A stretch of 64,000 bases of DNA from Reticulitermes lucifugus (Eukaryota > Arthropoda > Insecta > Blattodea > Rhinotermitidae). The notes beneath the pieces were generated by a model. It did not search any database, was not told the DNA's origin, and saw only the letters and a program-made list of their open reading frames with translations. Below, piece by piece: positions 10,151 through 20,655 of the stretch. The translations under genes were made by a program, and so were the position numbers. The stretch's first letter is position 1; every line of letters starts with the position of its first letter. The stretch lies in the NCBI GenBank assembly GCA_026260175.1, contig JAKCWW010000439.1, forward strand, positions 20,891-84,890, read 5' to 3'.

Positions 10151-12669
10151 TTATATATTTTAATCCTTTGGCAAAACAAGAGGATCTAAAGCAAAGAGCA
10201 ACAAGCATTACCCATATCTGTCTTACCCCCAAAAAACCCAAAATTCTTGACCGCCATGGTTCAGACCCCAAGCTTAGTTTTAGCTACCTTTGCCCTATTG
10301 TTATGTTTAGTATAATCGGGTAAAAGAGATATGAATCGCTGACTGCTCTAAAATAAATCTCATGTTGTTAATTTTACCCTAGCCATTTTGATAAAGACAA
10401 AATATAGCCTCACCATAAATTACTTGCGTGATAGTAAGGCCAGATAGAAGGACAGATACGATTATGCCGAATCATTGCGTTATGGAACGCATCTTAAAAA
10501 CAAAATATTCCCCTACATGACCTTGTCACCAGTCACGCAATGTGCATTCCTCACTGCGAGCTCAGAAAACAATAAACAATGTCCGTCAGATGTTATGTTC
10601 CGCATAATGTGTCATTTCAAGCAGCACAACTTTCATGGCTAGTGCAATGTCAGCGAAAACTTCAACTTATCCAAGAATGGACATATGTGGGCAGCTAGAA
10701 TGCTTGTCCCCCACTTGATGCAGACGAGATGTCACGTTGCATTTGAGTTATATGAAAAGGTATTACGGAACAGTATCAATGCAGTTTCAAGGCTATTTGT
10801 GAATACAGTGCCATCATATGTTCCAAGAGCTTTTAATACACGGAAATGCACATATCACGGTTATTTTTTGGGCACTGTCCCAAGAACAATTGCTTACAAT
10901 GTGGTTGTAGAGTGAATATGGGAATAGAGAAGATTAGAGAATCCTTGACATATATAGATACTAGGTAGATGCATTTCCTGATGCTACAGATTTTTTCGCT
11001 TGCAGTAAATCTCTCGGCTTACGAGGTTAATCAATTCCTGTAAAGCTGTTTGTAAGACGACAAGTAAAACAAAAATTAATTTTCCATTACTTCGTTACGA
11101 ATTTTAATTACTTCCAGGTCACTGCTACAACACTAAAGTTGCAGGATAAACGCATAAAAATCAGGAATCATCCCTGTTATAAACTAGATACATAAAAATA
11201 CCTTATGTTTTAATCGGTGTAAAATGGTTAACATCAAGAACAGCGAACTGCACAACAAAGCTAGAAGAAAAATGATAGACGATGCAATGATGCTGCTTCT
11301 GTTCAGCCGCTGACGGATGTCGTAACGTTCTGCGCATTCGAGCGAGAAGATTCGGGAAATGATGCCAGACGAAGAGTACCCCGGGAAAAATGGCTGGTTT
11401 GCGAAAGGAAGCAGGAACTCGTGCAAGCGAAGACTGGTTCGGAAATTGACAAAACAAGCATTAATTTGTACATTTTGTATAAGCGAAAACTGTTAAACTG
11501 ATTGTATACCGAGGGATTACCGTAATTGGTTCAAACACATCGCCTGTAACAACATCTCACATCTTCCCCTAGCAATTTTAGTACATGTTTCACGCAAACC
11601 ACTCGAGCTGAGGTGTGTATGCCGTGTGCTATCTAAATCCTCTGAACTTCAGCAATGCTTAAGGTGGTGTTCGTCCCGGATACATAAGATTCCACTACGC
11701 CCATGTGAACTTTCAATTGGATTGTAATGACAGGGATACTCCTGCACCCACAAGATATACTGGGGCCGCGTTTTCTTCAGTGAAATTCAACTCTTAACAG
11801 GGTTATGAGTGAAATATGGTAATGTGTCTAAACGACCAGACAAGAAACATGAAATTTATACCACCGTCTTAAACTATTTTCTACGAACATTGATGTGCCA
11901 AACCCCAATTATGATTATACTTGTTACGGAACTTGAAGCTAAATGTCGTTAGCGAGAATGCTACGTTTAATCAGGACAAAACTAAAAGACATGTAAAACA
12001 TAAAATTATTAAGACTAAAAACATTGGGCAAGTTCCTGCGCATTCATAAAACGTCCGCTTGCCTAAAATCAACCTTTATTTAAATAACGGATAACTTGTC
12101 TCAGACAACGTGATAGTTACATTTGTCCCTCACAGCGGGTCACTAGAACAAGCTGACAGAAGGCGCATCCAGCACCAACATAACAATAAACGTAAGGTCA
12201 TTCGACTAACACAAGTCACCTACAGCTTAATCGGGTACGTTTCATACCACGCATCGTACATGAAGAACAATACCAAGTAGTAATACGAAAATAACATCGT
12301 CATCAAATGATGCTATACTAAAGGTTGGTTTATAAATAAAATATGTTGGTGTGTAATATTTAAAAATATATACTAGTAGGTACAACAGACAGGTAAAATG
12401 TACATATCATGAAGGTAACATTAAATGTTAAAGCTTTTAACATATGTTCATTACAGATTTCAAATAAATAAACAAATAACTTTTTAACACAAACTGTGCT
12501 TAAATTAAAGATTTACGAAAGAAATTTTAGTGAAGTAAATACACAATACGTATGCAAATACAATGTACAATTCTTATAGAATATCTCAGTATAGAACGTA
12601 TTGGCGTGACACAAAACACGAATAGATGTCAGCCGCCAGTAGTTTTACCAAAACTTGTGCAATTACCCT
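10151..12669. other. unassigned AT-rich DNA
   Basis: About 2.5 kb without a supported feature. Open frames at 10685-10915 (+) and two overlapping minus-strand frames at 11184-11457 have no domains. The 12300-12560 part is especially A/T-rich. Confidence 0.5.
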
Positions 12670-12710
12670 GTCTCCCTGATGACAGTCTAATTCGCCGAAA
12701 CATGTCAGAC
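12670..12710 (+). ncRNA. hammerhead-ribozyme-like motif (site 1)
   Basis: GTCT at 12670-12673 is complementary to AGAC at 12707-12710 (stem I). Between them lie the core CTGATGA (12676-12682), a 14-nt spacer, GAAA (12697-12700) and the palindrome ACATGT followed by C, the position of the cleavable H17 in a hammerhead. Two unpaired C residues separate stem I from the core, and stem II is not well formed, so this copy is probably inactive. The order matches type-I hammerheads reported in Penelope-like elements. Compare sites at 25824, 25980, 42260, 42432 and 55260. Confidence 0.45.
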
Positions 12711-13160
12711 TATTAATAAAGGGGGCCTCTTTTATCCCCATGAGTGTACTTTGATAGCGAATACTTGAAACTTCGTGTCTGAGGCAAAAGGTAATAAAGA
12801 ATTTAATTGGCCCTCGTGTGAAGGAAAGCTTATGCCTTTAGTGAGCAAATGCTGGATCCGGGTACGGCTCGAGTCACGATCGTGTGAGGACGCGTGATAG
12901 GATTGAGCACGCTAGGTAAAACTGATATTCAAACTAAAATTTGTGATTCGGTATCGAATAAAGACACTTCGCATAGATCGCACTCGGGCTGAAAGTCCCG
13001 CCTGGGATTCTCCGAAAAAAATGCAGGTATAAAATATACCAAATTCAGAAACTTCAAAGTGAAACATGAATTCCTTTCAGTTTTCTGTGCTCACCCACAG
13101 AAGACTTGAAATTGAAAGCATTATGAAATTAAATACATTTATGAAGCACTTCAACAACTT
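12711..13160. other. unassigned DNA, no gene seen
   Basis: The stretch lies between the hammerhead-like site and the next LINE tail. The open frame beginning at 13066 runs into LINE sequence and is not a gene. Confidence 0.5.
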
Positions 13161-13290
13161 CATTCATTCATTCATTCATTCATTCTGTATTCTGTCTTAC
13201 GACAGGTCCGTAGCCCTCTTCCAAAGCGAGTTCTCCATAGGGTGCAATGTAGTGCTTCCTCTTTCAATTTCCAGTATCTTCTCTTTTCCT
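13161..13290 (-). mobile_element. LINE fragment (family 1), extreme 3' end with (GAAT)n tail
   Basis: The plus strand reads (CATT)n at 13161-13185, then TCTGTCTTACGACAGGTCCG and TTCCAAAGCGAGTTCTCC. On the minus strand this encodes the RYWKLK...LWRTxFGRGYGPVVRQ end of the LINE also found at 877-1222, followed by its tandem-repeat tail. Only about 105 bp of ORF plus the tail remain, a heavily 5'-truncated insertion. Confidence 0.8.
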
Positions 13291-14156
13291 CAACAACTTA
13301 TCTTTATTAATTCCAGAAACGACTATTTCTCTCAGACTATTATTTTGAGTTGTTTTTCTTCAATTAATGACGCCTTACCGACGTCATGGAGACACGATGA
13401 CAATTAGGTCCATGTACCAGTATCAAACACGCGAAGTAATACACATAAAAGGAAACTGCAGTGACAGTTGCAAGATACTGAAACAGAATATTTGGTCGAA
13501 AAGAGAAAGACTGCCGAGCGCCTCAGTCAGAACAACTGGTTTCCGAGAAGATATTCGAACACGGAACCTCCTAATTACAAATTTCACGTATTTATTAAAG
13601 TTAAAATTAAAGTATGACGAAACAATAAGTTACATTTCCCCTCACTGTGTCAGTCGCTGTGTTTGTTAGAATGAACAAATTCGTTTACAACGTTACAAAC
13701 TAATAATACTTAGCAGAGTTTAATTTAGGGTTCACAAAACACAACCCAGCAAATCCTCGACTTCACGAACAATCGAGTTACAAGCATTCATACGCACGAA
13801 CATCCGAATTGGTTCCCATTATGCATAACACGAATTGAACATGGCGAGTTAGCGGCTGCGCTTCGGACGTAAGAAAAACAGAGTAGCCCGCTTGTTGTTA
13901 CTGCTGGGGAAGTGCCAAGAGTAAAGACCTAGAGCGAGTCTATCTCAGTTGCTGTTCTTTGAGCTAACATCATCTCAACTATTGCTGTGAGCGTTTTAGT
14001 ACATTTTGAGGGCTGACAGCCCTTAGAAGTCTGAGAAAAGTAAGAATGACAAAGAAAGGTCAGATGTTAGGAAAGGGAAGGCAATAACTGAAATGAAAGC
14101 AGATCTAATAAAAAGGTATGTAGAGGGTTTGACTCCAATTATTTCGACCTATGAAC
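13291..14156. other. unassigned DNA; weak pogo-like peptide
   Basis: The frame near 14066-14130 reads RKGKAITEMKADLIKRYVEG, loosely like the start of a pogo/Tigger DNA-binding domain. The similarity is too weak to call alone but is notable beside the inverted repeat at 14157-14206. The frame at 13367-13669 (100 residues) has no domain. Confidence 0.35.
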
Positions 14157-14206
14157 CCTTGAACTACGAACGGGCCTTTGGTAAGTAACGCGTTCGTAAT
14201 TCAAGG
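14157..14206. repeat. short inverted repeat resembling fused pogo/Tigger ends
   Basis: CCTTGAACTACGAACG at 14157-14172 and CGTTCGTAATTCAAGG at 14191-14206 are reverse complements with one mismatch, separated by 18 bp. The pattern of direct TACGAAC next to CCTTGA is like the terminal repeats of Tigger-type elements, whose ends carry repeated ACGAAC steps. If so, almost the whole interior is deleted. Confidence 0.45.
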
Positions 14207-14488
14207 CTTTCTTCTACATCATTTATTAGATAATTCAACTATGTAAAATGTAGAGTACGTAGAAACGTCTCATTCCGTAGCCGAAGCAAGCGATGTGTTT
14301 CCCAGTGGGAAGTAGAACACTGAGATATGTCGCATTGAACTAGATAAGTGTGATGACGTAGATTCTGAGAATTTCGTCTAGGGTATAATTACTGAGCTGT
14401 CACGTCTGTACCAGAGCCATCGGCGTTCAATTATTACTCTCTACGACTTCCAGACCGTACGTTTGATTAGGTCAATATGTGTCGCTCT
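14207..14488. other. unassigned DNA
   Basis: No feature was recognised between the inverted repeat and the minisatellite. Confidence 0.5.
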
Positions 14489-14795
14489 GAGAACGCGTAC
14501 TTTTACCATGAGAAAAGGTACTTAATTTTGAGAATCAGTTCACTCTAGCTCTAAATATTTCATTCTGACATCCATTTTTATTTTAATAATATATCTTTAC
14601 TTTTGAGAACATACTTTTCTTTCTTAAGACAAATGTTTCGTTTTTATAATACGTTCTATTCCAAGGACACTTCTCATTCTAAAAAAAAGTTTCATTCGAG
14701 AAAGCGGGTCCTTCTAAAAAAAAAGAACCCATTCCAAGAATAAAATTTACATCTTTAGAAGGTTTCTTCATCTGAGAAAATATCTCGTTCTGCCA
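14489..14795. repeat. decayed minisatellite, period about 19 bp
   Basis: About 16 units can be read, each starting with an A-rich step (GAGAA, AAGAA, AAAAA or AGAAA) and ending with a T-rich step (TTCATTCT, CTTTCTT, CCATTCC). Examples are GAGAACATACTTTTCTTTCT, AAAAAAAAGTTTCATTCG and GAGAAAATATCTCGTTCTG. Unit length varies from about 14 to 22 bp and identity between units is low, so ordinary tandem-repeat tools may miss it. The alternation of A-tracts and T-tracts is the only strongly conserved property. Confidence 0.6.
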
Positions 14796-15935
14796 CCACA
14801 AGATTCGCTTAGATAACACGTATGATTTTAAGAAGTTTTTAAATTATAAATTCTTCTAGCCTCGAATAAACGGTTAACTGCATAGTGAATGTTAACTGAA
14901 ATTGTCATTCGTCTGTTAGCAATACCACGCCCTACAATCCTAGTATATCACTTCTGTTCACTCCCTTTTAGTAGAAAACCGTTTATAGTGACTGGAATTT
15001 ACCGTACTTTCTTCTATATTTATATGCGAATGTCTCACACAAACTACTTCATTTAAAAGTTCAAAAACAAATCATCGACTGCAGTTTTATATAAAAATAT
15101 AATTTAAGTAACACATTTTAATTAATTTACATCTACCTACGCATCGCAACATGAAGTCGAGAGGGATTAATAAATTTCCATGTAATCTCACCGAACCCCA
15201 GGTTCAGTGGTTAGCACCCCTAAGCCTGGATGAACAGAACAACTATTGATTAACTTTACTGAATATATCTCACGTATGTATTAACACATTTACATGAAAG
15301 AGTGACAAAACACAAGGACAAATACAAAATCAAATAAAGAAAACAACAGCTGCAGTAAAACAAAACGTGCTACAACAAACAATAGTACAATCAACTGAAC
15401 CAAGCAAACGAAATACGTTTGCCAGGTATTAATGAATTTCACCATTACATTTTTAATTAATGCGCAGAGCGTGCTTTAGACGAAGTATTTCATTTTGTGT
15501 GAAATTTTCCATTAATAAAGCAATTTATATTTATTTGCTTAACTCGCACTTGAAGCTACTAGAAAAGACGACGATATTTATAGAAACAGAGCAGAAAGTG
15601 GCCTGTTCTTAAGATCAGTTAATAGCTCAGTGGTTTATAGGCGTAAAAGCAAATGTAGGGGGAAAATCGCAAAAGCAACAAAGTGAAACCCCGGAGCGGA
15701 CATGAACAGGGCGTAGTCGTTATATGGCAGAGTATCCAGCTGCAGTTTCTTATGAATAACAGAAACGTAAAGTTCATATCTTTACGCCTTGTTTAATTAA
15801 TGTTACTCTCAGCAGCTCAGATTGCATAATAAAGTGATGCGCTGAGAGTAAACAAAGAATTGAAAACAACGTTGAAGTGACAGTGAAATAATTTGGTTCG
15901 CCATTTTGATATTTGATACATAACACTACAATTCT
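14796..15935. other. unassigned AT-rich DNA
   Basis: No open frame of note and no repeat recognised; a short GAACCCCAGGTTC palindrome near 15193 is the only local structure seen. Confidence 0.5.
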
Positions 15936-16400
15936 GCCAGTTGTTTTGTATGGGTCAGGAACTCGGTCCTACGCGCGGACGAAAGGACATAGGTGAAGCT
16001 ATACGAGAAAAAGTTTCAGAGGAGAATATTTGGAACTAGGAGGAAAAAAGCAACAGAAGGTTGGAAAATACTGCATAATAGGACACAGTGAGGATGAGAT
16101 AGGCGGGACATGTTGCACTTACGGGGGACAAAAGAAATGTGTACAGCTTCAGTAAGAAAGCATGGCCCATTTGGAAGAATCAGGTGTAGATTGGAGGATA
16201 TATTCAAATGGATCTTAAAGAAATCGGACGGGAGGTTGTGGACTGAATTCATTTGGCTGATTTGACTGAGGATACGGATTAGTAGCGGGCTGTTTTGAAC
16301 AGGGTAATGAACCCCCTGGTTCCATAAAATGAAGAAAACTTCTTGACTGGCTGGGAAACTATTAGCTTCTCAACAAGGGCCTTGCTCCACGGAGTTAGTT
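15936..16400 (+). mobile_element. LINE fragment, C-terminal tail of ORF2 (family 2)
   Basis: Translation starts with LPVVLYGSGTRSYARTKGHR, corresponding to the LPVVLYGCETW motif near the end of the RT. Then, in a second frame, come RRIFGT, KKATEGWKILHN, RCRLEDIFKWILKKSDG and LWTEFIWL, then a weak SSGLF...TPWFHKM match. A further tail near 16330-16420 (TSWLAGKLLASQQGPCSTEL) is also shared by this family. Stops and frame changes show that it is dead. A minus-strand frame at 16016-16252 is a shadow. Confidence 0.65.
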
Positions 16401-16797
16401 ACCATCCGGCATTTACCGGGTAGGGCTGAGGGAAACCATGAAATACCTCAGAATTCCCATCTCTGACCCAAAATTGGAATTTACAACTTAAGACACATAG
16501 ACTGAGAGGCCAGTCGGCGGCGAAGTTTAGCTGATTCCTTATATAATTATTATTTGATAGTTATTTATTGTTTACCTTTTTTAAGCCGCTAGGTCTGTAG
16601 GTGTATATTTTGATAATAACAAGGATGTTAGCCACTTCAAGGCCGAATATCTCGTCTTGGAATGCTTGGACCCTGAAGGTCAAAACAGCATGTTCCTCCG
16701 AAACGTCGATAACTATTCACCAAATAGTAGGACGTCTTATTGCAGACGAGTTCAATCTTCATATAAGAGGTAATTATGCTTGTTTATCACAAGCCAA
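16401..16797. other. unassigned DNA
   Basis: A weak CTGAAGG...CCGAAACGTCG string at 16671-16708 resembles the hammerhead-like motif family but lacks the GU needed after the AC step. The open frame at 16601-16837 is not recognised. Confidence 0.4.
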
Positions 16798-17032
16798 AAG
16801 TTTAGTGAGTACAATATATAGGCTTTGGACTGGATGACCGAAGAATCGTGGCTCGATAACCGGCAAGGGGGAGAGATATTCTCTTTCTCCCCAAAGTCCA
16901 GACCGCCTCTGGAGCCCACCCAGTATCCTATTCAACGGGTATGGGCGTATTTTACCAGGGGTAAAGCAGCCAAGCGATTAAGCTGGCCACTCACTCCCAT
17001 TTAGTGCCGAGGGTAATGAATAGTTATCTCTC
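16798..17032 (+). mobile_element. tRNA-derived SINE, family B, near full length
   Basis: A tRNA-like head at about 16798-16870 has a box-B-like GGCTCGATAACC. The body includes TCCAGACCGCCTCTGGAGCC, CACCCAGTATCCTATTCAAC, a TTTTACCAGGGGTAAAGC block and GTGCCGAGGGTAATGAA at the end. The same order is seen on the minus strand at 22561-22792, 38168-38407 and 50343-50578. It is transcribed by Pol III if active; the box sequences are eroded. Confidence 0.7.
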
Positions 17033-17085
17033 TACATCCCCCCCCCGACCCAACATATACCATCATGCTCGGCACAGAAAACAAA

Positions 17086-17302
17086 TACCGGCCTGTCGCC
17101 GGCCGCTCACTGCGGAGGCCCGGGTTTAATCCCAGGCCAGTCCATGTGCGATTTGTGGTAGATAAAGTGGCACTGAGACAGGTTTTTCTCCAAGTACTTC
17201 GGTTCTCCCTTGTCAGTACCATTCCACCACTGCTGCATACTAATTCATTCATCTATCACCGACACTACATCAACTCGGCCAACTGAAGCGTCGTTAAATA
17301 AC
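17086..17302 (+). mobile_element. tRNA-derived SINE, family A
   Basis: The head reads CCGGCCTGTCGCCGGCCGCT then CCCGGGTTTAATCCCAGG, a good box B. The body has CAGTCCATGTGCGATTTGTG, GTGGCACTGAGACAGG, CCATTCCACCACTGCTGCAT and a GCGTCGTTAAATAA end. Partial copies on the minus strand are at 35279, 40582, 54557 and 56528. It lies only about 50 bp after the family B SINE in the same orientation. Confidence 0.7.
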
Positions 17303-17724
17303 ACACTTCAGATATCTTTGCCTTTACCCTTGATTGTACTATGTGAGCAACTGTGTGAAACAGACGCAACAAAAAGTTGTGAATATTCTGCAAGTTCCCG
17401 GAATGACTGAGAACTGCTTGTCGAGTTACATTTCTGTACAAAGAAACCTGTCTTCGTGTCCTCATTCGTTAATCCACCTGATGACTGGCACTGTGTCTTG
17501 CTAGTAACCTCACACAAACGTCTTCACTTGTAAATTCAGACAAGATAATTGCTTTGAATTGTGTGGTGTCTTTGCGTTACTCATAAAACAATAAGATAAA
17601 AAGCCACAGGATAGAACTCGTTTTCAGAAAGGTAATGTTTCAATAGAACATTTAATACTTCCAGAGTTATGCAAATTTATATTCATAATTTCAACAATCT
17701 ATCAGTCACGCTCGGTGTATAATT
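17303..17724. other. unassigned DNA
   Basis: Overlapping open frames of 66-69 residues on the minus strand at 17265-17517 match nothing recognised. Confidence 0.5.
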
Positions 17725-17875
17725 TACTCATTCAATTCGATCCTTTACAGACTCTCTCTCATGCAACGATTCACTCATTGCTTCATTTACTGAATCGCTC
17801 ATTCATTCATTCATTCATTCACTTGTTTATGTGTTCTTAATCTTACATTACCTTATCTATTCACTCACCCATCAT
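17725..17875. repeat. degenerate (TTCA)n tract with a perfect ATTC core
   Basis: TTCA/CTCA/TTCG tetranucleotides recur with a 4-bp rhythm around a perfect core at 17799-17821. It looks like a microsatellite decaying from its edges. No LINE coding sequence adjoins it, unlike the array at 13161. Confidence 0.6.
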
Positions 17876-20502
17876 TTTCCTTCACCTACCTAGCTAGGGA
17901 TATTTTAATTTTACACTGCCTACTTGCGCACATATTTGCGTACGCCTCTTTTATTGACACAAGGTTTCATACCATATCCGGTTTAAATAATTTAATATCA
18001 TTAGGTCCTTACATATTTCCACATAACTTACTGACGAAAGCTCAAACACTGCGACACGCTACTGTGCTATGGAAACAGTCGCGAAATCTTCCGACACCTT
18101 AAGAGGAAGCACGTTCCGTAATGTACGACCGCGGCGGCTGTCCCTGTTGCCAACTGGTACTTTATCCAACACCGGCCCTCTATTTCAGTGACTCAGGAAA
18201 CAAAATTCACACAACCGTAAGGTTGATGTCGATAGTGATGTGTAATTCGATTAAAACGTGTATCAACAAGTTCGTCACTAATCGAACGAGTACTATGGTA
18301 TGGCATAGCATCCTGGGTAACTGGCACTTGCAGATTAAGTGACTTTCATGGAACTACTGCGGTTATATCGTGCTTAAAATAGCCCCTCCTACACAGATTC
18401 CTATTGTGAGTCACATGGATCCAGTCCACACCCACCTAATGGTACTTCACCGAATTATATGATTTCTACACCAGGAAATAAGTTGACGGGTCATTTTGAT
18501 TCTGTCCTTGCAAATTTAAACCTCTTTAAGCGAAATAAAGTACAATGTTTTCATTTTCTTATAAAACAAAGCATTACACAAAATATTTGCATGTTATTTG
18601 ACGTAAAATACAGACCTCGCCGACATCAACACTTTTCAAATTTTTGGATTTGTAAATAAACGTATATATTGAAATATATAAAAATTTTTCATGAATTATG
18701 CTGTGCTGCTGTAGCATTATTATCCTTGCGAGGCTTTTTAATTTCAATAAATATAAAGGTCAATTAAGTACACATAACCATGAGAAATAAATCTGAAATA
18801 AACTTGTACTTCACACTGAAGAAAACATTTCAATTCTTGCTTTCCTTTTAGTTTCTTCTTTCTCCACATTTCGTTGTGTTTTAACCTCTGAAGCACGAAT
18901 CTCATGCAGCATACTTTTAAGAATTGAGTTCATACCACACAGAAACACTTTGGCCACTGCAAAGACTAATCGTTTAAAGCTACATACGGAGATGCCATTG
19001 CTTATTTGGAGACTCACAAGATACAGAGGCTAATACACTGTGTGGACAAAATGCAGCTCTTTTATGTTCAAGCACCTGAGACATAAAATTACCACTGTGC
19101 TTTCAACATGTTTCAACGTAATTTTTGGGTAGAAGTAAAGTTATCATATTGCTACCACCTGATACAGCGATATAAACGAATTATACAATGAAAGACAATA
19201 ATGTGACAGTAGACTTACCGGTGCTGTCTTGCCACACGTGATGATTCTGCGTAATGTGTAATCTGAAATGAAATAAAAAGTTTATTCGGAAGAGCCGCTT
19301 AGTATTCCTTCCATTATTATGACAATTCTTATTTATTCCAAATTAGTTGATATACCCCTTTTCCGAACGTGTCATTGCTAGTTTACTTCCAAAAACGAAA
19401 TCTTAAAAATTTAAAAACAAATTATAATGCCCGGTAAGGGCACGTATGTACAATTTTTATGGACCTGTAACAGCTTAAGTTCGTACCTAAGAGAGAACAC
19501 GGTGTCATATTTATGGAAACCAACCACAGAGAAATACATAAATGTACGTGTCTTCATGTGAAGTGTCCTTAAATTCTGTACGATTTTACCAAAATCGAAA
19601 TAAGCCGACAGATTTTATTAAAAATCACAATACCCAGTAGAAGTCGCTCTGGTTAATGCGGACGGAGAGGAATTCAGACAGGTGCAGAGACAGACAGATA
19701 TGATGGAGCTAACAGTCGCTTGTCACAATTATTTTGTGAACGTGCAGAATAAAATTATTCTTACAAAAATGGGAGCGAATATTTGAACCGCAGTCCTTCT
19801 ACCTTGCATGGGAGTTTTCAAGTAAGTCAACCCTTAGATATAAAAACTTTCATGTGAACAACAATAAAGGTACATAAGAACTGAGGAATCTTCCCGTTAA
19901 AATTTCAACGTGCATTGCAGCCGTTAATACAATATTCTCCAGTTCTCTGTTACTTAAGCGTTCCAAGAGAGACTTAAAAGGCTTTGGTTTTTATATGATT
20001 CATCTTAGAAAGTGAGTTCACTCTCTCGGCGATTATATATTATTCGCTGTAGATGTAAGAGCCTGGGTCTTCCTGCGTTTGATTGATGACTCTGAGATCT
20101 AAAGGTAAGCTACTCTAAAACCCCTGAAGAATGAGACGATGGTTTCTTGAACCGGAAATTTAGGTTTGACGGTAATGACGCCGACGTGGAGTGTCAGCTA
20201 GACCCGACTTTCCCTATATGTACCTTTATTCTCCATTAACTTCAAGTTATGATGGGAAACCAAGGTTACCTTTTTAACACGAGTTATCAATCACGACTCG
20301 AGGTAATTTCAGCAGATGTCTCTGGATACTGTCACTAGCGCACTAGAAAAAGTTCGACGTCTCGAAGGTTAAAGCATCAGTGTCATTTAAATTATTGCTT
20401 TATACTCCGGGCGACCGCGGTTGTTCTTCGCCGTACTCAGTACAATCACATAACAGTAACATTGTCCCTGTGCTGAATTAAGCACGTGGCTATGAATTCA
20501 TA
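17876..20502. other. mostly unassigned DNA with a family F repeat piece
   Basis: At 19661-19750 a GACAGGTGCAGAGACAGACA run is followed by CGCTTGTCACAATTATTTTG and TGAACGTGCAG, a diverged copy of the repeat at 39105-39365. A tRNA-like box B on the minus strand lies near 19790. No other feature is supported; frames at 18121-18342, 18459-18659 and 18811-19017 have no domains. Confidence 0.45.
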
Positions 20503-20655
20503 CGGCTCTACGCATTCTTAGTCTCCACACTAATAGAGAGGAGTGGTCAGCTTTACTCCCCGACCGCTTTATTCCTGGGTCAGGAGCAGCCGGTAACCAC
20601 TGAATAGGAGTATGGATAAGATCCAGAGCAGGTATGAACGCTTTGGAGTGGAGAG
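20503..20655 (-). mobile_element. SINE family B fragment (3' body)
   Basis: On the minus strand it shows GGAGTATGG/CCACTGAATAGG, then GCGGTCGGGGAGTAAAGCTG and ACCACTCCTCTCTATTAGTG, matching the family B body. The tRNA-like head is missing. Confidence 0.5.

Noticed and set aside
16671-16708. CTGAAGG...CCGAAACGTCG string considered as a seventh hammerhead-like site
   Set aside because: Lacks the GU step after GAAAC, and no flanking helix forms.
19783-19850. tRNA-like stretch on the minus strand with GGTTCAAAT
   Set aside because: Acceptor and T-arm stems do not pair; not an intact tRNA.
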